Assembly (NCBI GenBank): GCA_023953905.1 | Contig: JAMLJA010000004.1 | Coordinates: 248,001 to 312,000, forward strand | Reading direction: 5' to 3' | Source: Rhizobiaceae bacterium | GTDB lineage: Bacteria; Pseudomonadota; Alphaproteobacteria; Rhizobiales; Rhizobiaceae | Length of the DNA stretch: 64,000 bases | Part shown: positions 1-9,500 of the stretch, one piece after another | Position numbering within the stretch: position 1 is the first letter of the stretch | How the letters are laid out: each line of letters opens with the position of its first letter | The notes under the pieces: generated by a model | The model's input: the letters and a program-made list of their open reading frames with translations, nothing else | Told to the model about the DNA's origin: nothing | The model's database searches: none | Position numbers and translations under genes: made by a program

Positions 1-152
1 AGGGTCTTGAGAACCCGGTCAGGGGCCTCGCCCAGCGCCTTGGCGGCATGCAGTCCGATATGATCGGCATCGGGATCATAGTCGTAGCTGTGAACAGTGA
101 ACGAAACGCCTGCCTGATCCAATGCCTTCGTGGCGCGCGTTACCTTCGACAC
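1..152 (-). CDS. ybaK: YbaK/EbsC-family Cys-tRNA(Pro) deacylase, partial (3' end outside window)
   Basis: Only the first 50 codons are in the window; the gene runs off its left edge. The reading begins VSKVTRATKALD and continues through SYDYDPDADHIGLHAAKALG and DRVLKTL. This matches the N-terminus of YbaK-type editing proteins (x-P/T-A-x-x-L-D...H-x-Y-x-HD and the V-x-KTL strand). Family members hydrolyse Cys-tRNA(Pro) in trans. The GTG start at 152 is preceded by GAGGGAG about 7 nt upstream; no in-frame ATG was found nearby. Family assignment rests on a short stretch, so confidence is moderate. Confidence 0.7.
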   Translation of the reverse strand, partial: MSKVTRATKALDQAGVSFTVHSYDYDPDADHIGLHAAKALGEAPDRVLKT

Positions 153-191
153 CCTCGGCTCCCTCGACTGATTCCACCCGATCGCGCATAG

Positions 192-215
192 CAAAAAGGC
201 GGACCGAAGTCCGCC
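192..215 (-). terminator. Intrinsic terminator of the porin gene
   Basis: A 7-bp stem (198-204 GGCGGAC with 209-215 GTCCGCC) closes a CGAA/TTCG loop and is followed on the minus strand by five T residues (197-193). It lies 26 nt beyond the porin stop codon. Confidence 0.85.
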
Positions 216-240
216 CCGCTCTGTCGATCAGGCGCAGATG

Positions 241-1074
241 CTACCAAAGATCGTAGCGCAGACCGATGCGAATCTCGTGCTGGCTCAGATCGCCATCAAT
301 GCCCTTGTTGCCCGTCGCACCAAGCGCCTGCTCGGCGGCGTTCCATTTGAACATGTCGCCCTCGCTGATCTGCCGATAGCGATAGCCGAGGTCAAGTTTA
401 AGGTTGCTGTTGATGGCATAGGCCACGCCGGCCATGGCCTGCCATGTGAAGCGCCAATCAGTGGTGCCCCCATTCTGCGTCTGTCCGACCAGGCCGACAC
501 CGCCGCAAGCGCCCGTGCAGTAATAATTGGTATCGAGGGAATCCCAACTGACATAGGTGTAGCCCGCACCGGCGCCCACATAGGGTGTAAGTCCTGCGAT
601 CGTTCCGAGATCCACATAACCGTTGGCCATAAAGCTGACCGCAGACATCTCTGAGTCACTCTCCGAGCGACAGCCCGTCCCGTGAAGTCCGCCGCTGCAG
701 GGTGAGCCGCTCGCACCCCGCCCGTCGAACCCGGAGCGCATGCCATCGACGGTCAAGTCGGCGCGGAGGAGGTCGTTAAAGTGATATCCGAAGCCCGCTC
801 CAAACGTGAAGGGATTGTCCATTTCTCCCTGGAAACCGCTCAGGCTGTAGGTTCCGCTGGCCGGGTCAATGATGCGATAAACGGGATTGTCCATCTTGGA
901 ACTGATCACGTAGCCGAGATCGCCTCGCAGATACCAGCCGGAGCCGACCTCCACGGGCACCATCTCAGGCGCATCATCGATCACGACGGGCGGATCGTAG
1001 TCGGCCGCAAATGCCGGCGCGAACGGAATAGCGGCTGCCAGAAGCAGAGACGCAACATGATTGGTGAATTTCAT
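241..1074 (-). CDS. Omp25/RopB-like outer-membrane beta-barrel protein
   Basis: A 277-aa secreted protein. Residues 1-23 form a signal peptide (MKFTNHVASLLLAAAIPF then APAFA before ADYDPP). The mature part has alternating strands such as WYLRGDLGYV, TPYVGAGAGYTYV and LDLGYRYRQI, and ends in a terminal aromatic strand, IRIGLRYDLW, as expected of BamA-inserted barrels. The size and N-terminal pattern match the Omp25/Omp31/RopB family of Rhizobiales, which coats the cell surface and links to lipopolysaccharide. It is monocistronic, with its own terminator at 192-215. A perfect CtrA box and an extra TTAAC half-site lie 57-84 nt upstream of the start codon (1131-1158), which suggests cell-cycle control. 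A GGGAG ribosome-binding site precedes the ATG. The exact subfamily is not certain. Confidence 0.85.
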   Translation of the reverse strand: MKFTNHVASLLLAAAIPFAPAFAADYDPPVVIDDAPEMVPVEVGSGWYLRGDLGYVISSKMDNPVYRIIDPASGTYSLSGFQGEMDNPFTFGAGFGYHFNDLLRADLTVDGMRSGFDGRGASGSPCSGGLHGTGCRSESDSEMSAVSFMANGYVDLGTIAGLTPYVGAGAGYTYVSWDSLDTNYYCTGACGGVGLVGQTQNGGTTDWRFTWQAMAGVAYAINSNLKLDLGYRYRQISEGDMFKWNAAEQALGATGNKGIDGDLSQHEIRIGLRYDLW

Positions 1075-1130
1075 CCCAACGACTCCCGGAAGCGGTGCAT
1101 GAAACGCACGGCATCTTTCCCGGAGGATTG

Positions 1131-1158
1131 TTAACGATAGTGGTTAAGCGTTGGTTAA
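1131..1158 (-). promoter_or_regulatory. Perfect CtrA box upstream of the porin gene
   Basis: Read on the minus strand from 1158 to 1143 the sequence is TTAA-CCAACGC-TTAAC, an exact match to the CtrA consensus TTAA-N7-TTAAC. A further TTAAC half-site occurs at 1131-1135. The full box starts about 70 nt upstream of the porin ATG. CtrA is known to bind the omp25 promoter in Brucella; binding here is inferred. Confidence 0.65.
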
Positions 1159-1207
1159 AGCTAAGGATTGGTTAGGGACGTTTGCCGCGCCTATCGCGGT
1201 TCGCGAC

Positions 1208-1237
1208 AATAAAAAGCCCGGCGCTTCGGCCGGGCTT
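1208..1237 (-). terminator. Intrinsic terminator of glmM
   Basis: An 8-bp stem (1215-1222 with 1229-1236, AGCCCGGC/GCCGGGCT) has a 6-nt loop and is followed on the minus strand by a T-rich tail (1215-1208). It lies 44 nt past the glmM stop. Confidence 0.85.
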
Positions 1238-1280
1238 GCTGCTTGATGCGTCCGCCTTGGCGGAACTGTGAGGTTTTGCC

Positions 1281-2633
1281 TCAGGCGGCGGATTTCAGCT
1301 CACGGATCACGCCGACGATGTCGTCCACGACGTGTTCGACCAGGGTCGAATCGTCTGCTTCGGCCATGACGCGAATCAGAGGCTCCGTGCCGGACGGGCG
1401 AATGACGAGCCGACCGCTGGTGCCCAGACGCGCGCGCGCCTCGTCTATGGCCGCCTTGACCATCGGGTCCTCGAGCGGCTTGCCGCCGGCGAAGCGGACA
1501 TTCTTCAACACCTGCGGCACAGGCTCAAATTTCTTGGCAACCTCGCTCACGGGCTTGTTGGAGCGCTTGATACAGGCCAACACCTGAAGTGCGGACACAA
1601 GCCCGTCGCCCGTGGTGGAGAAATCGGACAGCACGATATGTCCGGACTGTTCGCCGCCGACATTGAACCCATGCGCACGCATGTGCTCCACCACGTATCG
1701 GTCACCAACCTTGGTGCGGTAGAGCGAAAGGCCCATGCCACCAAGAAACCGCTCAAGACCGAGGTTCGACATGACCGTCGCGACGATGCCGCCACCGGCC
1801 AATCGTCCGCTCTGGCTCCACGATTCCGCGATCATCGCCATGATCTGGTCGCCGTCGACCACATTGCCATTCTCGTCCACGATGACCATGCGATCGGCAT
1901 CACCATCCAGTGCAATGCCGATGTCGGCACGAACCTCGTGGACCTTCTTCTGAAGGCTTTCGGGATGCGTCGACCCGCATTCCTGATTGATGTTGAAGCC
2001 ATTCGGCTCGTCATTGATGGTGACGACGTCCGCACCCAGTTCCCAAAGCGCAGCGGGCGCCACCTTGTAGCCCGCACCGTTCGCACAATCGATGACGATG
2101 CGCAGACCCGACAGCGACATCGAACGCGGCAGCGTGCGTTTGGCAAATTCTATGTAACGATCATGCACACCATCGACACGTTTGGCGCGCCCGAGTGAGT
2201 CGGTGTCGGCGAGCTTGATATCGATCTCCTCATCCAGCATCGCCTCGATGCGCGATTCGATCTCGTCGGAAAGCTTGTAGCCGTCCGGGCCAAACAGCTT
2301 AATGCCATTGTCGCTATAGGGGTTGTGCGAGGCCGAGATCATGACACCAAGATCGGCACGAAGCGAGCGGGCGAGCATGGCGACGGCGGGAGTGGGAATG
2401 GGGCCGAGCAGGAATACATCCATGCCGGCGGCGCAGAATCCGGCTACCATGGCATTCTCGATCATGTAGCCGGAAAGCCGCGTATCCTTGCCCAACACGA
2501 CACGATGACGATGCTTGCCGCGCTGAAAAGACATGCCAGCGGCCATGCCTACCTTCATTGCGACTTCCGCAGTCATTGGAAATTTGTTGGCTTGTCCGCG
2601 GATACCATCGGTTCCGAAGTAACGCTTCGACAT
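1281..2633 (-). CDS. glmM: Phosphoglucosamine mutase GlmM
   Basis: A 450-aa cytoplasmic enzyme that interconverts glucosamine-6-phosphate and glucosamine-1-phosphate on the way to UDP-GlcNAc for peptidoglycan and lipopolysaccharide. The start is placed at [13 protein letters not shown], the family's invariant N-terminus; the open frame extends 58 codons further upstream without support. The phosphoserine loop [12 protein letters not shown] has the active serine at residue 102. The metal loop is DGDADR, and the sugar-binding motif GGEQSGH and the C-terminal phosphate loop [12 protein letters not shown] are all present. Length matches the family (445-451 aa). It lies 230 nt downstream of ftsH, behind the ftsH terminator, so it is probably transcribed from its own promoter. 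Confidence 0.97.
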   Translation of the reverse strand: MSKRYFGTDGIRGQANKFPMTAEVAMKVGMAAGMSFQRGKHRHRVVLGKDTRLSGYMIENAMVAGFCAAGMDVFLLGPIPTPAVAMLARSLRADLGVMISASHNPYSDNGIKLFGPDGYKLSDEIESRIEAMLDEEIDIKLADTDSLGRAKRVDGVHDRYIEFAKRTLPRSMSLSGLRIVIDCANGAGYKVAPAALWELGADVVTINDEPNGFNINQECGSTHPESLQKKVHEVRADIGIALDGDADRMVIVDENGNVVDGDQIMAMIAESWSQSGRLAGGGIVATVMSNLGLERFLGGMGLSLYRTKVGDRYVVEHMRAHGFNVGGEQSGHIVLSDFSTTGDGLVSALQVLACIKRSNKPVSEVAKKFEPVPQVLKNVRFAGGKPLEDPMVKAAIDEARARLGTSGRLVIRPSGTEPLIRVMAEADDSTLVEHVVDDIVGVIRELKSAA

Positions 2634-2810
2634 AGTTGCAGTCCCACCGATTCTCTGTCCGCGATATGCCACAGCAGGCGCGGGGTCAGACATCACATTG
2701 TGTGAGTATTTATTACGAAACCTTAGAGAATCGTGCATTCGAGGCGATTTTGATCGACTGGGCAGCATGCAGAAGCTGGCCGATATAGCGGGTTCACCCC
2801 ACCGCAAACA

Positions 2811-2839
2811 AAAAGCGCCGCGACAATGCGCGGCGCTTT
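2811..2839 (-). terminator. Intrinsic terminator of ftsH
   Basis: An 11-bp perfect stem (2812-2822 AAAGCGCCGCG with 2829-2839) is followed by further T residues on the minus strand. It lies about 25 nt past the ftsH stop and separates ftsH from glmM. Confidence 0.9.
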
Positions 2840-2863
2840 ATCAGATCCAATTCAGGGGTCCCG

Positions 2864-4801
2864 TCAGCCTTGGGGCTGTGGCTCCATCCCGCCTTCGGGC
2901 TCGTTACCACCCTTCTTGCGATGGCCGGTAGCACCCGCCTTGGGAACCGCGGATCCGCGGCTTGGCGGTGTGTCGTCGCCCATGTCACGGGAGGGCTTGT
3001 TGCCCGCCAGAAGCTGTTTGATCTCTTCGCCCGACAAAGTCTCGTATTCGAGAAGCCCCTCGGCAAGTGCGATCCAATCCTTCTTCTTCTTAGTGAGAAT
3101 AGTTCGTGCCGTCGTGTAGGCCTCCTCAATGAGGCGGCGCACCTCATCGTCGATGATCTGCGCGGTCTCTTCCGAAACGTTTTGCGTGCGCGCCACCGAA
3201 TGCCCGAGGAAGACTTCCTCCTGGTTCTCGCCATAGGCAACCTGCCCGAGCTTGTCGGAGAAGCCCCAACGGGTAACCATCGCACGCGCCAGCTTCGTCG
3301 CCTGTTCAATATCGGAGGCGGCACCCGAGGTGATGTTTTCCTTGCCGAACTTCATTTCCTCCGCGACACGGCCACCCATCATGATCGCCAAGCGCGAGAT
3401 CATGTACTTGTAGCTCATCGAATAGCGGTCACCCTCGGGCAACTGCATGACCATGCCTAGCGCGCGACCGCGCGGAATAATGGTCGCCTTGTGCAGAGGA
3501 TCAGCGGTCGGCACGTTCAGAGCGAGGATCGCGTGTCCGGATTCGTGATAAGCGGTCAGTTCCTTCTCGGCCTGCGTCATCGCGGTCGAGCGGCGTTCCG
3601 CGCCCATCATTACCTTGTCCTTGGCATCCTCGAACTCAGCCATGGTGACAAGACGCTTGTTACGCCGTGCAGCCATCAAAGCGGCTTCATTGACCAGGTT
3701 CATCAGGTCGGCGCCCGAGAAGCCCGGCGTACCGCGCGCAATGACCCGCAGATCGACATTGGGAGCCAGCGGGACATTGCGAACGTGAACCTTGAGAATC
3801 TTCTCGCGACCGGTGATGTCCGGGTTCGGCACGACCACCTGACGGTCGAAACGGCCCGGGCGCAGCAATGCCGGATCCAGCACGTCCGGACGGTTGGTCG
3901 CGGCGATCAGGATGATGGACTCGTTCGGCTCGAAGCCGTCCATCTCGACAAGCAACTGATTGAGGGTCTGCTCGCGTTCATCGTTGCCACCGCCAAGACC
4001 GGCGCCACGATGGCGGCCGACTGCGTCGATTTCATCGATGAAGATGATGCAGGGCGCGTTCTTCTTGGCCTGTTCGAACATGTCACGGACACGGGAGGCG
4101 CCCACGCCGACGAACATTTCGACAAAGTCCGAACCGGAAATCGTGAAGAAGGGCACGTTCGCTTCGCCGGCAACGGCGCGCGCGATCAACGTCTTACCAG
4201 TACCGGGAGGTCCAACCAGCAGAACGCCGCGCGGAATCTTGCCGCCGAGACGCTGGAATTTCTGCGGATCACGCAGGAATTCGACGATTTCCTCGAGATC
4301 TTCCTTCGCTTCATCGACGCCGGCAACATCCTGAAACGTGATGCGTCCATGCGCTTCCGTCAGCAGCTTTGCCTTGGATTTGCCGAAGCCCATGGCGCGT
4401 CCAGAACCCGACTGCATCTGGCGCATGAAGAAGATCCAGACACCAAGGATAAGGATCATCGGAAGCCACGACAAAAGATAGCCGAACAAGGTGTTCGAGC
4501 CGTCCGTCTCGGGGCGCGCATTGATGGTGACGTTCTTTTCCTCAAGACGCGATACCAGCGATGAATCGCCCGGCGAATAGGTCTGGAAGCCGCTCGCATT
4601 GTCGGAATAGGACCCGGAGATGCGGTCGCCCGCTATCGTCACGGATTTGATCCGGCCCGCATCGAGTTCACTCAGGAACTCCGAATAGGCAATTTCGCGA
4701 GAAGCGCCTCTCTGCTGAGGGCTCTGGAAAAGGTTGAAAAGTGCGATCAGCAGAACGGCTATGATCGCCCAAAGCGCAAGATTGCGATAATTCGGATTCA
4801 T
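2864..4801 (-). CDS. ftsH: ATP-dependent zinc metalloprotease FtsH
   Basis: A 645-aa inner-membrane AAA+ protease that degrades misassembled membrane proteins and short-lived regulators. Two transmembrane segments (about 7-25 and 105-126) flank a periplasmic domain. The AAA module has Walker A GPPGTGKT (197-204), Walker B IIFIDEID (252-259) and the second region of homology [20 protein letters not shown] (301-320). The protease domain carries the zinc motif HESGH (419-423). The C-terminal 45 residues are low-complexity and basic. The gene is downstream of tilS in the same direction (104 nt gap), the usual order in Rhizobiales, and ends at a strong terminator (2811-2839). Confidence 0.98.
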   Translation of the reverse strand: MNPNYRNLALWAIIAVLLIALFNLFQSPQQRGASREIAYSEFLSELDAGRIKSVTIAGDRISGSYSDNASGFQTYSPGDSSLVSRLEEKNVTINARPETDGSNTLFGYLLSWLPMILILGVWIFFMRQMQSGSGRAMGFGKSKAKLLTEAHGRITFQDVAGVDEAKEDLEEIVEFLRDPQKFQRLGGKIPRGVLLVGPPGTGKTLIARAVAGEANVPFFTISGSDFVEMFVGVGASRVRDMFEQAKKNAPCIIFIDEIDAVGRHRGAGLGGGNDEREQTLNQLLVEMDGFEPNESIILIAATNRPDVLDPALLRPGRFDRQVVVPNPDITGREKILKVHVRNVPLAPNVDLRVIARGTPGFSGADLMNLVNEAALMAARRNKRLVTMAEFEDAKDKVMMGAERRSTAMTQAEKELTAYHESGHAILALNVPTADPLHKATIIPRGRALGMVMQLPEGDRYSMSYKYMISRLAIMMGGRVAEEMKFGKENITSGAASDIEQATKLARAMVTRWGFSDKLGQVAYGENQEEVFLGHSVARTQNVSEETAQIIDDEVRRLIEEAYTTARTILTKKKKDWIALAEGLLEYETLSGEEIKQLLAGNKPSRDMGDDTPPSRGSAVPKAGATGHRKKGGNEPEGGMEPQPQG

Positions 4802-4905
4802 CTATGGTCCCGTGGGCTTACGAATGTCGCGCCCGTGCTCAACATCTGGTTGGTGCTAACATAGGCAGGGGTATCGCCGTTGCCAAGCATTAGACCTTGC
4901 TGCGG

Positions 4906-6237
4906 TTAACCTTCCTGTCCATTGTGGCCCACAAATGGCGGCGCGGGAATTTCATCGGCGCTCAAAAGCTCCGACACCGTGCGCGCCAAAACCAGATCGA
5001 AAGCGGGCAAAAAGCAGCGCCAGGGCGCCAGAACGGGGACCACCGTCGCGTCGGACCGGACTTCGTATGTACCGTTGGCGTCCCTGAACAGCGGACGCGA
5101 TTGCGCGGCTGCGCGGCAGATGCTGGCCGGAACAGCTTGCGGACAGCCGAACTCGTGGTGACGCGTCGCTGCCTCGACCGTCACCGAATTCCCTAGCCCC
5201 GAAAGCCGGTATCGCCCGTCCCAGACCGCACCGTTGTGCGCAGGCGCTACGTCCGGGAGATTGCGTTTCTCGCGGTAGAGAAAGATGCCCGCGCGGCGCG
5301 GATCGATCACAGTGCGCGAAAGTGTCGCGCGCTGGCCGCCTTCACGCAACTGGTTTGCAAGCAGCCCAACCGCCGGCCTGTCGGGAAGCTGGTCCTTGCC
5401 GCCACAGACAGCAAGCAGAACCCTTAAAACCAGCACAAGCGGCTCAATTTCTTCTCTGAGAACAGCCGGATGCAGCCTGACAAGGCCAGGGACCACGCTC
5501 GAAGCATGAGAGCGGATGAGACCGGCGGCCTTTTCCGCCAACGCGATCCGTTCGCTGGCGGAGTTTTCAGCGATGGCGAGCAGATCGCGCCGGCTCGCTT
5601 CACGCTCGGTCCCCGCCGCAAGCGTTTCGCGCATGCGCGCTCGTTCATATTTCGCATCCTCATTGGTTGGATCGTCGACCCACGACACCCCCCGCCGGCG
5701 CAAAAAAGCGCGTAATTTCTGACGATCCTCATCCAGCAACGGCCGCGCAATCCAGACGCGATTGTCGAACAGGGTCGCGGTGGCCATTCCGGCCAGCCCT
5801 CGCCCTTTGCCTCGTGCCAGACGCATTGCAACCGTTTCGGCCTGATCATCCGAGGTGTGCCCCGTCACCACGATATCGGTGCGCTCGCTGTGCGCAACCT
5901 CGGCGAGAAGGCGATAGCGGGCGAGCCTCGCCGCACTGGAAATGCCTGTCTGCGGCTTGCTCCCAGTCCAGTTCACGATTCGGTGAGCAACGCCCCGCTC
6001 GGTGCAAAACCGATGGACCAGTTGGGCTTCATGCGCGGAGGCGGATCTGAGAGCGTGATCAACCGTGACGGCAACGAGATGGGTCGAAGGTGAAGTCTGC
6101 TCAAGCCAGCGCTTCAGAAGGAGCAGCATGGCGAGCGAATCGCTCCCACCCGAGACCGCGGCAACAACTGCACGACGGCTCGCAAAATCGAATGTCGAAA
6201 AAACTCTCTGCAGGTCGATGGACGACCTTTCATTCAT
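4906..6237 (-). CDS. tilS: tRNA(Ile)-lysidine synthase TilS
   Basis: A 443-aa cytosolic enzyme that converts C34 of the CAU-anticodon tRNA(Ile) to lysidine, so AUA is read as isoleucine. The N-type ATP-pyrophosphatase P-loop AAVSGGSDSLAMLLL lies near residues 27-41, followed by VTVDHALR and VTGHTSDDQAETVAMRLARG, typical of the MesJ/TilS core. The ATG at 6237 shares its A with the last base of the cpoB stop (TGATG), so translation is probably coupled; a TTG two codons earlier is possible but unnecessary. Operon order cpoB-tilS-ftsH follows the common proteobacterial layout. Confidence 0.96.
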   Translation of the reverse strand: MNERSSIDLQRVFSTFDFASRRAVVAAVSGGSDSLAMLLLLKRWLEQTSPSTHLVAVTVDHALRSASAHEAQLVHRFCTERGVAHRIVNWTGSKPQTGISSAARLARYRLLAEVAHSERTDIVVTGHTSDDQAETVAMRLARGKGRGLAGMATATLFDNRVWIARPLLDEDRQKLRAFLRRRGVSWVDDPTNEDAKYERARMRETLAAGTEREASRRDLLAIAENSASERIALAEKAAGLIRSHASSVVPGLVRLHPAVLREEIEPLVLVLRVLLAVCGGKDQLPDRPAVGLLANQLREGGQRATLSRTVIDPRRAGIFLYREKRNLPDVAPAHNGAVWDGRYRLSGLGNSVTVEAATRHHEFGCPQAVPASICRAAAQSRPLFRDANGTYEVRSDATVVPVLAPWRCFLPAFDLVLARTVSELLSADEIPAPPFVGHNGQEG

Positions 6238-7262
6238 CAGCAAGCTGCCAGAGCCTGTTCCTGCTTGACGCGGCGCTTCAGCGTTTCGGAGGCACCTGGA
6301 TAGCGCTTTGCGACCTCGCCAAATGTGGCGCAGGCGACGTCTTTCTGATTGAGGCCGACCAGAGACACGCCGAGCTTCAAGAGCATGTCGGGAGCCTTCT
6401 TGGCTTTTGGGAACTGCTTGCTGCCTGCCAGGAAGACTTCTGCCGCCTCACGGTATTTCTGCTGGCCGAGCAGCGACTCGCCTAGCCAGTAGCTGACATC
6501 AGCCGCCTTGCCGTCTTCGGGAAAGCGCTTGATGTGATCGCGAAATCCAGCTTCCGCGTTCGCATAATCACCAGACAGAACGAACTGGTAGGAATTGCGG
6601 TACAATTCCTCGGGATCGTCGGTCTGCGGCAAAGCGGCGACTTCCACATTGTCGGTCTTCTGTTCGGCCGCCTTGGGCATGAGATCGACAGGCTGATCCA
6701 CCGTCGTCGAGACGACGTTGCCATCCTTGTCGACCGTGATCGTGCCGAACTGGCGCTCAGGCTCACCCGTTTTTGCGGGTGAGTCTGTTGCTGCTGTCGT
6801 TTCCTGCTCTGCTGCCGGTGGATGGTTCTCCGCCAGCGAAGTATCCGCAGCGGCAGCCGTTTCGGAAGCGGCGGCGGTTGCCGGCGCTTTCTCCTCAGGA
6901 GCCTGTTCCGCAACGTTGCGGGACTTGCTCCCGCCCGCGTCACCGGCCTTCTTTTCGAGCTCCTGAAGCCGGAACTCGTTGTCCTCCTGAATTTTCCGCA
7001 TCTGCTCCTGCATCTGGAGGATCTGGAAATTCAGCTCTTCAAGCTTGCCGTTCAGCGAACGAACCTGCTCCTCGAGCTGGATAAGGCGTGGATCGCTCGC
7101 CTGGGCAAGTTGCACCTCGTCGCTACGCTTCTCGAAGATGCCGAAAAGGCCGCTGCGAGGCGCTGCGTCGGTTATGCCGTTCTGATGGGGTGCGGCCATA
7201 ACAGCCGCCCCGGAAAGCAGCAGCACGCCAAGCGTGCCGCTCAGGATGGATCGAAAGTGCAT
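6237..7262 (-). CDS. cpoB: Cell division coordinator CpoB (YbgF, Tol-Pal associated)
   Basis: A 341-aa periplasmic protein that couples Tol-Pal function to peptidoglycan synthesis at the septum. The start at 7262 gives a clear signal peptide (MHFRSILSGTLGVLLLSG, cleavage near AVMAAP); the open frame continues 38 codons upstream without one. A trimerising coiled coil (about 65-115: LEEQVRSLNGKLEEL) is followed by an Ala/Glu/Thr-rich linker. The C-terminus holds TPR repeats (about 225-340: YANAEAGFRDHIKRFPEDGK and AADVSYWLGESLLGQQKYRE). The gene lies downstream of pal, as in the canonical tol-pal cluster, with a 188-nt gap that contains the pal terminator. Confidence 0.94.
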   Translation of the reverse strand: MHFRSILSGTLGVLLLSGAAVMAAPHQNGITDAAPRSGLFGIFEKRSDEVQLAQASDPRLIQLEEQVRSLNGKLEELNFQILQMQEQMRKIQEDNEFRLQELEKKAGDAGGSKSRNVAEQAPEEKAPATAAASETAAAADTSLAENHPPAAEQETTAATDSPAKTGEPERQFGTITVDKDGNVVSTTVDQPVDLMPKAAEQKTDNVEVAALPQTDDPEELYRNSYQFVLSGDYANAEAGFRDHIKRFPEDGKAADVSYWLGESLLGQQKYREAAEVFLAGSKQFPKAKKAPDMLLKLGVSLVGLNQKDVACATFGEVAKRYPGASETLKRRVKQEQALAAC

Positions 7263-7398
7263 TCGTCTCTCACTGCCTGTTTGCGTGAATCGGTGATGGC
7301 GCGCGCATGGCAAAACGCGGCGCGCATTCAGGAATATCAGGCCGCGCGACTTCGGCCAAATTTTGTTTGCGGGCACGCAAAAATGGAACTCTCATACG

Positions 7399-7422
7399 AA
7401 AACGGCGGCCCGAAGGCCGCCG
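7399..7422 (-). terminator. Intrinsic terminator downstream of pal
   Basis: Stem 7403-7409 (CGGCGGC) pairs with 7416-7422, and the minus strand continues with four T residues. It separates pal from cpoB. The short T-run suggests partial read-through is possible. Confidence 0.7.
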
Positions 7423-7450
7423 CTCGAAATCTGTATGCCGAAACTGGCGT

Positions 7451-7954
7451 TTAACTTCCGGCGCCGTTCAGAACCGTGACAGCGCGACGATTCTGCGACC
7501 AGCAGGAAATGTCGTCGCAGACTGCGACAGGACGTTCCTTGCCGTAGGAGATCGTCTTCAGTCGATTGGCAGCTACACCGCGACCGATGAGAAAATCCCG
7601 GGTCGCCGCTGCGCGACGCGCACCAAGCGCAATGTTGTATTCACGCGTGCCGCGCTCATCGGCGTGGCCTTCGATCGTGATCCGATATTGCCCGTAGCGG
7701 TTCAGCCACTGTGCCTGTTTGCTCAAAGTAGCCTGAGCGTCGGAGCGGATGGCGGAAGAGTCGGTGTCGAAGAAAATACGGTCGCCGACGTTTACGGTGA
7801 AGTCCTGTGACGAGCCCGGCGTGGCCGCGCCCCCGCCGAGACCCAGATCTGCGGCGTTGTTCGGCGTCTTCTTGGACGCACAACCGACAACCGTCAGTCC
7901 GACGACCAATGCGACAATGATGGGATTAGATGCAAGTTTGGCGATGCGGCGCAT
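7451..7954 (-). CDS. pal: Peptidoglycan-associated lipoprotein Pal
   Basis: A 167-aa outer-membrane lipoprotein that anchors the outer membrane to peptidoglycan and accumulates at the division site through TolB and TolA. The start at 7954 gives a lipoprotein signal ending LTVVGC, with lipidated Cys25. The +2 residue is Ala, consistent with outer-membrane sorting. The OmpA-like domain (about 55-165) shows DTDSSAIRSDAQ, GHADERGTREYN and ARRAAATRDFLIGRGV. Two degenerate CtrA boxes occur 57-97 nt upstream (8011-8051), between pal and tolB, which suggests pal has its own promoter. Confidence 0.97.
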   Translation of the reverse strand: MRRIAKLASNPIIVALVVGLTVVGCASKKTPNNAADLGLGGGAATPGSSQDFTVNVGDRIFFDTDSSAIRSDAQATLSKQAQWLNRYGQYRITIEGHADERGTREYNIALGARRAAATRDFLIGRGVAANRLKTISYGKERPVAVCDDISCWSQNRRAVTVLNGAGS

Positions 7955-8010
7955 CCCCGCTCTCCTTCGGAATGTAATGGCTTCGTTGAGCAACCAGTAA
8001 CCACGTTTGG

Positions 8011-8051
8011 GTTAACCGCCGTTCAAGAAACATGGTTAAGCATTGCTTTAC
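8011..8051 (-). promoter_or_regulatory. Two near-consensus CtrA boxes upstream of pal
   Basis: On the minus strand, TAAA-GCAATGC-TTAAC (8050-8035) and TTGA-ACGGCGG-TTAAC (8026-8011) each differ from TTAA-N7-TTAAC by one base. They lie about 60-100 nt upstream of the pal start, in the 197-bp tolB-pal gap. Confidence 0.4.
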
Positions 8052-8151
8052 GGCCATTCGTCCCCGGCCGCCCTCATGTACCACCCCTAACGCCAAATGA
8101 GGCGCAAACACGGCATTTCGGCCATGTTTATGGCGGGTGGCGAAATTGCCG

Positions 8152-9468
8152 CTACTCAAGAAGCGGCGACCAGGCCGGGTCCGAAGCGAAACTCTTGCTC
8201 GGGATCGGCTGTTCATTGCGGCCCGTCAGATCGACAGTCCTGAGCTTTGGACCGCCCGAGCCCGCCGCCTCGGTGAAGAACATCAGCACGCGGCCGTTCG
8301 GCGCCCAGGTCGGTCCTTCCTGAAGGAACCCGGTCGAGAGAATCCGCTCGCCAGAACCGTCTGTCTTCATCACGCCGATCTGGAACTGACCGCCCACCTG
8401 CTTGGTGAAAGCGATGAGATCGCCGCGCGGCGACCACACCGGCGTCGAATAGGATCCGCCGCCGAAGGAGATACGGGTCTGCCCGGAACCGTCCGCGCCC
8501 ATCACATAGATTTGAGGCTGGCCGCCGCGGTCGGACGTGAAGGTCACACGCGATCCATCCGGCGAATAGGACGGCGACGTGTCGATTGAACTCGAATTGG
8601 TCAGCCGCATGGTATTGCGGCTCCTCAAATCCATGGTGAAGATGTTCGAGTTCCCGTCGTCTCGCAGAAGGCTCATGATCACCTTCTGACCGTCCGGCGA
8701 GAAACGGGGAGCGAAGGTCATTCCGGGGAACTTGCCGACGAGTTCGCGCTGCCCGGTCTCGATCTGCAGCAGATAGACCTGAGGCTCGCCGCTTTCGTAG
8801 GACATGTAAGTGATTTCCTGACGCGTTGGGGAGAAGCGAGGCGTCAGAACGATTGAGCGACCGTCGGAAAGATAGCGAATGTTCGCGCCATCCTGATCCA
8901 TGATGGCAAGGCGCTTCTTACGCTGGTTCTTTGGCCCGGACTCGTCGATGAAGACGATGCGCGTGTCAAAATACCCCTTCTCGCCAGTCAGGCGTTCATA
9001 GATCGAATCGGCAATCTGATGGGCGATGCGCCGCGAGTTCTGCGGATTGGCGAAGAACTGCTCTCCAATCAGCTGCTGTGCGCCAAAAGTGTCCCAGAGG
9101 CGGAACTCCGCACGCAGGCGACCATCCCCTTCCTGGCTGACCCGGCCTACAACAAGGGCCTGCGCATTGATCACCTTCCAGTCCTCGAAACGCGGCGCCT
9201 GATCCGTGTTGCTGATCTTCTCGATGAACGCGCCCTTGTCGATCGGCGCGAAAAGGCCGGAGCGCTGCAGATCGGCGGTGACGATGTCGGATATTTCCTG
9301 ACCGATCCCGTTGGACGAAAGGAAGTCGGTTATGGCGATCGGCAACGGTTCGATATTGCCTTTGTTGACGTCAATCTCGACCAGAGCTCTGGCCGGCAAC
9401 GTGGCGACGCTGGTCAAGCCAGCGGCGACAGACGCGACCAGAAGAATGGTCTTGAGGAAGTTCTTCAT
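8152..9468 (-). CDS. tolB: Tol-Pal system periplasmic protein TolB
   Basis: A 438-aa periplasmic beta-propeller that releases Pal from peptidoglycan when TolA engages it. Starting at [10 protein letters not shown] gives a signal peptide with a cleavage site near residue 28 ([10 protein letters not shown]). The N-terminal domain includes [20 protein letters not shown]. The C-terminal half carries PD40 propeller repeats: [44 protein letters not shown] and [12 protein letters not shown]. The open frame extends 42 codons upstream into the tolA gap, with no support for a longer protein. tolA ends 32 nt upstream. Confidence 0.97.
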   Translation of the reverse strand: MKNFLKTILLVASVAAGLTSVATLPARALVEIDVNKGNIEPLPIAITDFLSSNGIGQEISDIVTADLQRSGLFAPIDKGAFIEKISNTDQAPRFEDWKVINAQALVVGRVSQEGDGRLRAEFRLWDTFGAQQLIGEQFFANPQNSRRIAHQIADSIYERLTGEKGYFDTRIVFIDESGPKNQRKKRLAIMDQDGANIRYLSDGRSIVLTPRFSPTRQEITYMSYESGEPQVYLLQIETGQRELVGKFPGMTFAPRFSPDGQKVIMSLLRDDGNSNIFTMDLRSRNTMRLTNSSSIDTSPSYSPDGSRVTFTSDRGGQPQIYVMGADGSGQTRISFGGGSYSTPVWSPRGDLIAFTKQVGGQFQIGVMKTDGSGERILSTGFLQEGPTWAPNGRVLMFFTEAAGSGGPKLRTVDLTGRNEQPIPSKSFASDPAWSPLLE

Positions 9469-9500
9469 GGCAATTCCTTGTTTGCGATAACGCGGAAGCG

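Noticed and set aside
3491..4564. 357-codon plus-strand ORF inside ftsH
   Set aside because: Antisense shadow of ftsH; no family pattern and Arg/His-rich composition typical of the complementary strand of GC-rich genes.
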